This document shows positions 15,929-22,537 of a stretch of DNA of 38,651 nucleotides, piece after piece. The DNA is from JBEOJY01 sp040275305 (GTDB taxonomy: Bacteria > Pseudomonadota > Alphaproteobacteria > UBA9219). The notes beneath the pieces are model-generated. The model was given only the letters and a program-made list of their open reading frames with translations, was not told where the DNA came from and did no database searches. The DNA is taken from the NCBI GenBank assembly GCA_040275305.1, contig JBEOJY010000040.1, forward strand, positions 1-38,651, written 5' to 3'. Numbering within the stretch: position 1 is the stretch's first letter; every line of letters starts with the position of its first letter. The position numbers were made by a program, and so were the translations under genes.

Positions 15929-17239
15929 ATGCCACGGCAATCTCAGGAAACGTCAACGCTTTTTTCTCAGTCAGTCGCAAGGCCGCTGCCTGATCGCTTG
16001 CGTCCGAGACAGTTGAACGAAGTTGTTGGCCAAAACCACTTGCTTGCCGAAAATGCGCCGCTCGGCAGGATGTTAACGGGGAAGAGGCTGGCTTCGCTTA
16101 TACTCTGGGGGCCGCCGGGCTGCGGAAAAACGACAATCGCGAGACTTCTAGCCCAGCAAGCCGGACTCCATTTTGAACCCGTCTCTGCCGTATCGTCGGG
16201 CGTCGGCGATCTGAGGAAACTTTTCGAGGAAGCTGCCTCACGCCGCGCCACCGGAATTGGAACCCTCCTCTTTGTCGATGAAATCCATCGTTTTAATCGT
16301 GCGCAGCAAGATGTTTTGCTTCCCTACGTCGAGGATGGCACCGTCACGCTGGTCGGCGCAACGACTGAGAATCCCTCATTCGAATTAGTAGGCGCGCTTC
16401 TTTCGCGATGTCAGGTGATGGTGCTAAACCGCCTTGACGATGAAGCGCTGGAACACCTTGTCAAACGCGCGGAAGAGAACGAGAAACGCCCGCTACCACT
16501 GACGGAAGACGCGCGCAATGCCCTGAAAGCCATGGCTGACGGCGACGGACGCTATTTGCTTGTGATGGCGCAGGAGTTGTTCGCGCTCCCGCCTGAGCCT
16601 GCTCTTGACCCCGCGAAACTGGCGGCTTTCGTACAGCGCCGAGCAACGCTGTACGACAAAGCGCAAGAAAGCCATTACAATCTCATCAGCGCCCTGCATA
16701 AATCTCTGCGAGGCTCCGACTGCGACGCCGCGCTGTATTGGCTTGCCCGCATGCTGCAAGGCGGAGAGGACCCGCGCTATATCCTCCGCCGCCTGACGAG
16801 GTTCGCAAGCGAGGATATCGGCCTCGCCGACCCACAGGCCCTGCCAATGGCCTTGGCTGCATGGCAAGCTTACGAGCGCATCGGCAGTCCCGAAGGCGAG
16901 TTGAACGTTGCCGAACTTGTGATCTATCTCGCAACAGCGCCAAAATCCAATGCTTCGTACCTTGCCTACAAAGCCTGCCAGCGCGCCGCGAAGGAATACG
17001 GCTCGCTCATGCCGCCCAAGCATATCCTCAACGCGCCGACAAAGATGATGAAGGATATCGGATATGGCGAAGGCTACGCCTATGACCACGACACCGCCGA
17101 AGCCTTTTCCGGACAAAATTATTTCCCAGACGGGATGCAACGCCAGACATTCTACGTGCCGGTCGAGCGCGGCTTCGAACGCGAAATCAAAAAAAGACTC
17201 GATTACTGGAGTGAGTTAAGGCGTAAGAAAAGCGGATAA
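15929..17239 (+). CDS. rarA: Replication-associated recombination protein A (RarA/MgsA)
   Basis: A clamp-loader-like AAA+ ATPase that acts at stalled replication forks. Walker A GPPGCGKT (residues 61-68), Walker B LFVDEIHRFN (Asp117, Glu118), sensor GATTENPSFE and the C-terminal EDIGLADPQA and NAPTKMMKDIGYG blocks are all typical of the family. The N-terminal PLPDRLRPRQLNEVVGQ segment is the usual family opening. ATG 15929 has only a weak GTGG upstream; a TTG at 15893 overlaps the cheR stop and would add 12 residues. Length about 436 aa is normal. A palindromic repeat begins right at the stop codon. Confidence 0.95.
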   Translation: MPRQSQETSTLFSQSVARPLPDRLRPRQLNEVVGQNHLLAENAPLGRMLTGKRLASLILWGPPGCGKTTIARLLAQQAGLHFEPVSAVSSGVGDLRKLFEEAASRRATGIGTLLFVDEIHRFNRAQQDVLLPYVEDGTVTLVGATTENPSFELVGALLSRCQVMVLNRLDDEALEHLVKRAEENEKRPLPLTEDARNALKAMADGDGRYLLVMAQELFALPPEPALDPAKLAAFVQRRATLYDKAQESHYNLISALHKSLRGSDCDAALYWLARMLQGGEDPRYILRRLTRFASEDIGLADPQALPMALAAWQAYERIGSPEGELNVAELVIYLATAPKSNASYLAYKACQRAAKEYGSLMPPKHILNAPTKMMKDIGYGEGYAYDHDTAEAFSGQNYFPDGMQRQTFYVPVERGFEREIKKRLDYWSELRRKKSG

Positions 17240-17384
17240 GAACCTGTTTACGATCTCGCTGTGGCACGGGATTTTCGGCGTTTTCGAGAACCGGAACGCA
17301 GCGTACTTAAAACGTACGTGAGTACCGGAAGCACAGAAAACGCTGAAAAGCCAAAGCCGCAGTTAGAGATCGCAAACAGGTTCT
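17239..17384. repeat. Palindromic repeat with AGAACCTGTTT ends
   Basis: AGAACCTGTTTACGATCTC at 17239 onward is matched by GAGATCGCAAACAGGTTCT ending at 17384, one mismatch in 19. Symmetry continues inward: GCTGTGGC/GCCAAAGCC-like, CGGCGTTTTC/GAAAACGCTG, and a central CGTAC/GTACG pair. The element is about 146 bp, begins in the rarA stop codon and ends nine bases before the rpiB stop, so it fills the gap between these convergent genes. It has no ORF. It differs from the other repeat families here and may act as a two-way terminator. Confidence 0.85.
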
Positions 17385-17392
17385 AAGCCTGA

Positions 17393-17845
17393 CTACTCTA
17401 CCCCGCCCATCGCCGTCAGCGCGTCGCGCCGCTCCGCATAGCGCCCGCCAAGGAAATCGGTTTTCAAAAAGGCCTCAACGCAGTCCAGCGCGACAAGCTC
17501 CCCCGTGATGTGCGCGCCCAGAGCCAGCACGTTGGCATCGTTATGTTGCCGCGCCATCTTCGCCATCGTCGCATTCGCGCAAAGAGCCGCCCGCACATGC
17601 CGATAGCGATTGGCCGTCATCGCCATCGCCTGCCCCGTTCCGCAAATCAGAATACCGCGCAGAGAGGCATCTTTCTTCAGCTCGTCAGAGACTTTACGCG
17701 CATAGTCGAAGGCATCGCAACGGGCCTCGCTATCGGTTCCAAGGTCAAGCGGCTGATAGCCATTGTCGCGCAACCAAGCAACGATAACCGCCTTAAGCGG
17801 GAAACCGCGATGATCGCAAGCAATGGGAACAATAAGCTTGGACAT
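17393..17845 (-). CDS. rpiB: Ribose 5-phosphate isomerase B / sugar-phosphate isomerase RpiB
   Basis: RpiB interconverts ribose-5-phosphate and ribulose-5-phosphate in the pentose phosphate pathway. Family features: ACDHRGFPLK (residues 9-18), the ICGTGQAMAMTANR loop with the active-site Cys68, and RQHNDANVLALGA with His101. The usual GIGMSIAANK reads GQAMAMTANR here, a modest change in the loop. Length 150 aa is typical. GGAG lies close before the ATG on the minus strand. It follows the cyclophilin gene by 8 nt, so the two are probably co-transcribed. Confidence 0.93.
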   Translation of the reverse strand: MSKLIVPIACDHRGFPLKAVIVAWLRDNGYQPLDLGTDSEARCDAFDYARKVSDELKKDASLRGILICGTGQAMAMTANRYRHVRAALCANATMAKMARQHNDANVLALGAHITGELVALDCVEAFLKTDFLGGRYAERRDALTAMGGVE

Positions 17846-17853
17846 AGGCTCCT

Positions 17854-18456
17854 TTACTTCTTCTCATCCACCGCCAAAACCATTTTCACGATCTTGGTCG
17901 GATCAGTGACCGCCCCATTATTAGCCATGCTTCCAGCCTTCACGGCATCTATATGTTCCATGCCAGAAACAACTTCACCCCAGACAGTGTATTGCCCGTC
18001 TAGCTGCGGAACGGCAGCAAAACATATAAAGAACTGGCTATCCGCCGAGTTCGGATCGTTCGCGCGCGCCATCGAAACCGTGCCACGCACATGCTTGCCT
18101 GTATTGAACTCAGCGGTAAGTTTCTGTCCCGAACCGCCCATGCCGTTGCCTTGCGGATCGCCCGTCTGCGCCATAAAGCCGGGAATTACGCGATGGAATT
18201 TCAATCCATCGTAAAAACCTTGATGAACAAGCTCTTTGATCCGAGCGACATGTTTGGGGGCCAGATCAGGACGCAATTTGATCACAACGCGCCCATCCGG
18301 CACGTCCATAAACACGGTGTTTTCTAAATCCTGCGCAGGCGCTACGGCATCGGCGGGCGGCGTTGTCATGATCAAGCATGCTCCTAATAACGCAAAGGCG
18401 ACAAAACGACGCGACCATACACGCAGTTCGTCAGAGATAAAAGAGCGAAACATCAA
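17854..18456 (-). CDS. Peptidyl-prolyl cis-trans isomerase, cyclophilin type, exported
   Basis: Cyclophilins speed up proline isomerisation during protein folding. After a basic stretch and a hydrophobic segment (VAFALLGACLIM, about residues 19-30) with a likely cleavage after ADAVA, the protein should be periplasmic. LGAC could also be a poor lipobox. The catalytic region FHRVIPGFMAQTGDPQGNG (87-105), the SADSQFFICF block and YTVWGEVVSGM match bacterial PpiA/PpiB. Length 200 aa. TTG 18456 and ATG 18453 are adjacent starts; GGAG upstream is better spaced for the TTG. It heads the rpiB pair. Confidence 0.93.
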   Translation of the reverse strand: MMFRSFISDELRVWSRRFVAFALLGACLIMTTPPADAVAPAQDLENTVFMDVPDGRVVIKLRPDLAPKHVARIKELVHQGFYDGLKFHRVIPGFMAQTGDPQGNGMGGSGQKLTAEFNTGKHVRGTVSMARANDPNSADSQFFICFAAVPQLDGQYTVWGEVVSGMEHIDAVKAGSMANNGAVTDPTKIVKMVLAVDEKK

Positions 18457-18639
18457 GATGGTACTCCATAACTATGTTCGTGACCCCGATTGGGAAACGT
18501 AAAAGCACACTCTGTTTTTCCGAGTCGCACAAGTAGCGGCAGTGAAAAACATCGTTAACGAACGATTTTGTGCGCTGCGAAGCGATGTGTTTTAGTTTGA
18601 ATAATTCATCCAGCACAGAAAAAAACATAAGGATACAAT

Positions 18640-18711
18640 ATGTTAGCGCAAGCGCAGACAAAAAAGGTCTGTGGCGGGAAAGTAACGCTAGCCTTGCAAT
18701 TTCAATTTTAG
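18640..18711 (+). CDS. Possible 23-codon leader ORF upstream of dxs
   Basis: ATG 18640 is preceded by AAGGA (18629-18633) at six bases spacing, a better ribosome binding site than many full genes here. The reading frame encodes 23 residues starting MLAQAQTKKVCGG and ends at TAG 18709-18711, 15 nt before a nested stem-loop. I do not recognise the peptide. It may be a leader peptide or chance. The surrounding 382-nt gap (18457-18838) has no larger gene I can support. Confidence 0.25.
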   Translation: MLAQAQTKKVCGGKVTLALQFQF

Positions 18712-18726
18712 AAAGAGTATCAGTAC

Positions 18727-18791
18727 ACCCGCAAAACGTTCGAATGCTAGAATCCGCATTCGCACCATAAGTAAGGCCGTTCTTTGCGGGT
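18727..18791 (+). promoter_or_regulatory. Nested stem-loop in the dxs leader
   Basis: ACCCGCAAA (18727-18735) pairs perfectly with TTTGCGGGT (18783-18791), and inside it CGAATGC (18741-18747) pairs with GCATTCG (18756-18762). The structure ends 32 nt before the dxs ribosome binding site. No U-run follows, so it is not a simple terminator, and it does not match the TPP riboswitch consensus I know. A regulatory role is inferred only from perfect pairing and position. Confidence 0.45.
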
Positions 18792-18838
18792 ATAACCTTG
18801 TGAATATCCTCCAGATCGGCGTTAAAGGAGAGACACTA

Positions 18839-20878
18839 GTGACAACACCGCCTGTGGCCAAAGCAACGAACCACCCGCCCGCCAGCTTTCTTCAAGAATG
18901 TGAAGTGGAGGCTTCGCAAGTCCGACCTGCGACTTCGGGGCGCCCTGCGACGCCGTTGCTGGACAACGTCATAGTTCCTGCCGATGTGCGCAAGCTTGAC
19001 CCCTCCAGCTTGCAACAGCTTGCCGATGAAGTGCGCGTCGAGACTATCGATGCTGTGTCTGTCACCGGAGGACATCTGGGCGCTGGCCTAGGAGTTGTTG
19101 AACTGACCGTTGCGCTGCATTACGTATTCAACACGCCTGACGATATCATCATCTGGGACGTTGGGCATCAGGCCTACCCGCATAAAATCCTGACAGGCCG
19201 TCGTGACCGGATCCGCACGCTGCGTCAAGGCGGCGGGCTTTCCGGTTTCACCAAACGCAGCGAAAGCCCCTATGATCCGTTCGGCGCCGCACACAGCTCC
19301 ACCTCCATATCCGCCGCGCTTGGCTATGCGGTCGGTCGCGACTTCAAGCGCAAAAAGAACAATGTTATCGCTGTGATCGGCGACGGTTCCATCAGCGCTG
19401 GCATGGCCTACGAGGCGCTCAACAATGCCGGAGCCAGCAACTCGCGCCTCGTCGTGATTCTCAATGACAACGACATGTCGATTGCGCCGCCAACTGGCGC
19501 TATGAGCGCGTATTTGTCGCGCATCGTCTCGTCTCGCGAATACCGCAACTTGCGTCACATTGCCAAGGAATTCGCCGATCTTTTCCCGCGCCGCCTGCGC
19601 GAAGTGGCTCGTAAAGCCGAGCACTACGCGCGCGGCATGGTCACCGGTGGCGGCTTGTTCGAAGAACTGGGATTCTATTATGTTGGCCCCATCGACGGCC
19701 ATAATCTTGAACACCTTGTGCCTGTGCTTGAAAATGTGCGCGACGATCCGCAAGGCGGCCCCGTGTTTATCCACGTCGTGACGCAAAAAGGTCATGGCTA
19801 TGCGCCTGCGGAACAATCCGCCGACAAGCTCCACGCCGTCGCGCCTAAATTTAATATTGTCAAAACGGATGAAGAAAAGGCGCAGGAAAAACCGAAATCA
19901 AGTCCGCCAACTTTCACGAAAATATTTGCTGAAGCCTTGATCCGTGAGGCTGAAGCGGATAACCGCGTGCTCGCGATTACGGCAGCCATGCCTTCCGGGA
20001 CCGGCCTTGATCTATTTGGCAAGAAATTCCCTGAGCGCACCTTTGACGTAGGGATCGCCGAACAGCACGCTGTAACTTTCGCGGCAGGTCTCGCTTGCGA
20101 AGGGTTCAAGCCATTCTGCGCTATCTATTCGACCTTCCTGCAACGCGCCTACGACCAACTCGTGCACGATGTCGTGCTGCAAAAGCTTCCGGTCCGCTTC
20201 ATGATGGACCGTGCGGGCCTCGTCGGCGCAGACGGCGCTACCCATGCGGGCGCGTTCGATCTCGCCTATCTGTGCTGCCTGCCCGGCATGGTGGAGATGG
20301 CCGCTTCAGACGAAGTCGAACTAATGAACATGGTCGCAACGGCTGCCGCCTATGACGAAGGTCCAATCGCCCTGCGCTATCCGCGCGGAGAAGGCTTGGG
20401 ACTAACTCTTCCTGCGCGCGGTCAAGTCTTGCCCATCGGTAAAGGCCGCATCGTCAAGGAAGGCACTAAAGTCGCGCTGCTGAATCTTGGCGCACGACTG
20501 GCGGAATGCCATAAGGCGGCGGAAGTTCTGGATTCGCGGGGCTTAAGCACGACCATCGCCGATATGCGTTTCGCCAAGCCGCTTGACATGGATTTGATCC
20601 ATCGTTTGGCGGCCGCCCACGAGGTCTTGATCACCATCGAGGATGGCTCCATCGGCGGGTTCGGCAGCCATGTTCTGCACCGACTTGCCTGTGATGGCCT
20701 GCTCGATAAGGGCCTGAAGATCAGACCCATGACCTTGCCTGACACCTTCCAGGACCAGGACTCGCCTGCCAAACAGTATGATCAGGCTGGACTTACGGCG
20801 CGTCATATTGTCGCGCGCGTGTTGGAGGCCTTGGGTCGGGAAGAAGAAGCGCAAAAGGCCATCGCAAACGCAAGGTAA
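18839..20878 (+). CDS. dxs: 1-deoxy-D-xylulose-5-phosphate synthase
   Basis: Dxs condenses pyruvate and glyceraldehyde-3-phosphate, the first step of the MEP isoprenoid pathway, and its product also feeds thiamine and pyridoxal synthesis. GDGSISAGMAYEALNNAG (from residue 181) is the thiamine pyrophosphate and metal motif; IAEQHAVTFAAG holds the catalytic Glu408; GHLGAGLGVVELT and DVGHQAYPHKILTGR are conserved N-terminal blocks. I chose GTG 18839 because AAAGGAG (18824-18830) precedes it by eight bases; an in-frame GTG at 18800 would add 13 residues. The first 40 residues are an extension beyond the usual start. Length 679 aa. Confidence 0.96.
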   Translation: MTTPPVAKATNHPPASFLQECEVEASQVRPATSGRPATPLLDNVIVPADVRKLDPSSLQQLADEVRVETIDAVSVTGGHLGAGLGVVELTVALHYVFNTPDDIIIWDVGHQAYPHKILTGRRDRIRTLRQGGGLSGFTKRSESPYDPFGAAHSSTSISAALGYAVGRDFKRKKNNVIAVIGDGSISAGMAYEALNNAGASNSRLVVILNDNDMSIAPPTGAMSAYLSRIVSSREYRNLRHIAKEFADLFPRRLREVARKAEHYARGMVTGGGLFEELGFYYVGPIDGHNLEHLVPVLENVRDDPQGGPVFIHVVTQKGHGYAPAEQSADKLHAVAPKFNIVKTDEEKAQEKPKSSPPTFTKIFAEALIREAEADNRVLAITAAMPSGTGLDLFGKKFPERTFDVGIAEQHAVTFAAGLACEGFKPFCAIYSTFLQRAYDQLVHDVVLQKLPVRFMMDRAGLVGADGATHAGAFDLAYLCCLPGMVEMAASDEVELMNMVATAAAYDEGPIALRYPRGEGLGLTLPARGQVLPIGKGRIVKEGTKVALLNLGARLAECHKAAEVLDSRGLSTTIADMRFAKPLDMDLIHRLAAAHEVLITIEDGSIGGFGSHVLHRLACDGLLDKGLKIRPMTLPDTFQDQDSPAKQYDQAGLTARHIVARVLEALGREEEAQKAIANAR

Positions 20879-21068
20879 GAGCATAATTTTGCCGAAGTTC
20901 GGCGAAAGTATGCCGCAAGCGCAAAGGGTGATTCGTCAAGATCCATGAATAACGCGGTAAGGGGACCTAAGAGACTCCTGACAATTGGCGTTAACCTTTG
21001 CTTGAATGTTTCAGGCGATAACGCATGCCTGAGAATGAAGAACTTTTGTGGATATTTTTGAGGATAAC

Positions 21069-21722
21069 ATGAATCCGTTACGCCCAGCCTTGCTTGCCAG
21101 TATGATAGCCGTAGCGTCCGCCGTCTTGGCCTGCAGCCCCGCAGAAGCCAAAACAACGCCGCAGGCTTTTGTTCAGATTGAAACCAACGTGACCGCTTCG
21201 ACGGCCATCAAGTCTTTCTATACGACTTTGGTCGAAACCATGAAGCAGGGCAACGCGCTGGGTTTTGAAGGTCGGTATAAAAAGCTGGACCCCGCTGTGC
21301 GTTCGACATTCAACCTGCCCCTTATGACCAGATTCGCCGTCGGTTACACATGGGCGCGCGCGACGCCTGACGAACAGAATCAGCTCATATCCGCCTTCTC
21401 GAAGTTTAGCGTAGCCACCTACGCAAGCCGCTTTACGTCCTATGACGGAGAGCAATTCGTCGTGTTGGAAGAAAAGCCTGCTCCCGACGGCGTGATGGTC
21501 GAAACGAAGCTTCAGCCCAAACAGGGCGATGCCGTATCGCTCAACTACCTAATGCGCAAGGACGAAAAAGGCTTCTGGCGGATCGTCGACGTGTTCCTGA
21601 ACGGCTCGATCAGCGAACTCGCGACCCGCCGTTCCGAGTTCGGCGCAATCGTGCAGAGAGAAGGGATCGAGGCGCTTCTAAACTCGTTAAGCGAGAAGTC
21701 CCGCCAGATGGGGCCGACCTAA
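21069..21722 (+). CDS. MlaC/Ttg2D family periplasmic lipid-binding protein
   Basis: MlaC-family proteins carry phospholipids (or hopanoids in the HpnM branch) between the inner and outer membranes. An N-terminal signal (LLASMIAVASAVLACSPAEA) with likely cleavage after AEA sends it to the periplasm. The mature part shows the family pattern: ATPDEQNQLISAFSKFSVATYASRF, then LNYLMRKDEKGFWRIVDVFLNGSIS and a final SEFGAIVQREGIEALLNSL. Product 217 aa. ATG 21069 has GAGGA just upstream; the frame is open to a GTG at 21048. mlaE and mlaF lie 4 kb downstream beyond a P-type ATPase. I cannot separate MlaC from HpnM by eye. Confidence 0.85.
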   Translation: MNPLRPALLASMIAVASAVLACSPAEAKTTPQAFVQIETNVTASTAIKSFYTTLVETMKQGNALGFEGRYKKLDPAVRSTFNLPLMTRFAVGYTWARATPDEQNQLISAFSKFSVATYASRFTSYDGEQFVVLEEKPAPDGVMVETKLQPKQGDAVSLNYLMRKDEKGFWRIVDVFLNGSISELATRRSEFGAIVQREGIEALLNSLSEKSRQMGPT

Positions 21723-21750
21723 CCGCCAGATCCTTCGGATAACACAAGAT

Positions 21751-21976
21751 GCGCTCCGTATTCGCGAAACCCCGAAAAGAGGACCGTCATTCCGCAAAAT
21801 TTTCTTTTCAGATTGCGAAGCAAGACGAAGAAAAATTTATGCGGAATCCGATGTTATGCAAGGCTAAGGGTTTGAACAACATGAGATTCCGCATCTCCGC
21901 ATCCTGCTTTGCAGGCTGCTGCGTGCGGAATGACAGTCCTTTCGGCTTTTTCAGGTTTCCACTGATACGAAATATG
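21751..21976. mobile_element. MITE-like element copy B (both modules, decayed ends)
   Basis: The core from 21775 matches the long copy at 38429: GGACCGTCATTCCGCAAAAT, then GCGAAGCAAG, TTTATGCGGAATCCGATGT, ATTCCGCATCTCCGC, and finally GTGCGGAATGACAG followed by a T-rich CTTTTTCAGG. The outer ends have drifted: TGCGCTCCGT stands for TATACTCCGT on the left and ACGAAATATG for ACGGAGTATA on the right. The second module's inner hairpin also differs (CCTGCTTTGCAGG). It looks like an older insertion between the mlaC-like gene and a small secreted gene whose start codon overlaps its last bases. Confidence 0.75.
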
Positions 21977-22279
21977 AAATGTCTGGGCTATATAGCCGCG
22001 CTAGTAGCGATATTTGTATCTGCAGGACTCTCCTCCCCATCCTGGGCAGGAACAGCGGAAGCGAGGGAAACGGCCAGACTGAACAATTGCCCCCCCAAAA
22101 AGATAGAAGTCTATCGACAAACCATGGGCGAGGTTGGCGAAACCGTCTACCGAATCGAATGCAACTTGCCAAAAATGACTGACGCGACTCTGAAAGGCCC
22201 GCAAGCGAGCGCTTTGCTCGTATCCTGCGTCAACGCTCTATGCCACGCGATGCGGCCTTTGAAGGCTGAAACGAAATAA
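21974..22279 (+). CDS. Small secreted cysteine-containing protein, unknown function
   Basis: A 101-aa protein with a clear signal peptide (MKCLGYIAALVAIFVSAGLS, likely cleavage after SWAG). The mature part has four cysteines (NNC, IEC, VSC, ALC) that could form two disulphides, which fits a periplasmic location. I do not recognise the family. The open frame extends upstream to 21749, but that part is translated repeat element; the signal peptide fixes the start at ATG 21974. No good ribosome binding site is visible, and the ATG coincides with the decayed right end of the element, so the start may have been altered by the insertion. Confidence 0.6.
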   Translation: MKCLGYIAALVAIFVSAGLSSPSWAGTAEARETARLNNCPPKKIEVYRQTMGEVGETVYRIECNLPKMTDATLKGPQASALLVSCVNALCHAMRPLKAETK

Positions 22280-22304
22280 ACCAAAATCAAGCTTGACTTG
22301 CTTT

Positions 22305-22331
22305 GCATGCGGGGTGTACAGCGCCGCATGC
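22305..22331. repeat. Stem-loop between the small secreted gene and mgtA
   Basis: GCATGCGG (22305-22312) and CCGCATGC (22324-22331) form a perfect 8-bp stem with an 11-base loop, followed directly by the self-complementary GCGCGTGCGC. No U-run follows. It could end the upstream transcript or open the mgtA leader. TTGACT at 22293-22298 is a possible -35 element, but I find no convincing -10. Confidence 0.45.
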
Positions 22332-22402
22332 CGAGCGCGTGCGCGTTGACGCAAGGCATCAATCAGCCAAGGACAGTCTGAATGAAAAAATAGCAGGAAT
22401 GA

Positions 22403-22424
22403 GGGCATGGAGCATCTCCTGCCC
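22403..22424 (+). promoter_or_regulatory. Hairpin in the mgtA leader
   Basis: GGGCA-t-GGAG-cat-CTCC-TGCCC folds into a nine-pair stem with one bulged T and a three-base loop, 114 nt before the mgtA start. Upstream, ATGAAAAAATAG (22382-22393) is a three-codon reading frame (Met-Lys-Lys) with AAGGA eight bases before it. Mg2+ transporter genes in other bacteria are controlled through leader RNAs with short ORFs or M-box riboswitches. I do not see an M-box consensus here, so regulation by this leader is inference. Confidence 0.35.
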
Positions 22425-22537
22425 GAAGGAACTGCAACTTTAACCATGTCTGGACTTCTAAGACTCTCGCGGCTTCCCTGTCAAATCACGTCAGGCAGGC
22501 AAAGCGCGGAGAAGAAGCCCGGCCGGGAGGACAGGAA

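Noticed and set aside
17260..17276. TGGCAC-N5-TTTC sequence resembling a sigma-54 promoter
   Set aside because: The -12 element lacks the GC of TTGC, and the match lies inside a palindromic repeat between convergent genes with no gene downstream in that direction.
18431..18661. A 76-aa minus-strand frame upstream of the cyclophilin gene
   Set aside because: No ribosome binding site, no motif, and it overlaps the cyclophilin start; the region looks like a normal promoter gap.
20991..21005. TTAA-N7-TTGA near the MlaC-like gene as a CtrA box
   Set aside because: One mismatch and no functional link to the CtrA regulon; single-mismatch sites are expected by chance.
21749..21973. N-terminal extension of the small secreted protein
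   Set aside because: The extra 75 residues are a translation of the repeat element, and a proper signal peptide begins at ATG 21974.
22280..22537. M-box riboswitch before mgtA
   Set aside because: I could not find the conserved M-box core in this leader; only simple hairpins are visible.
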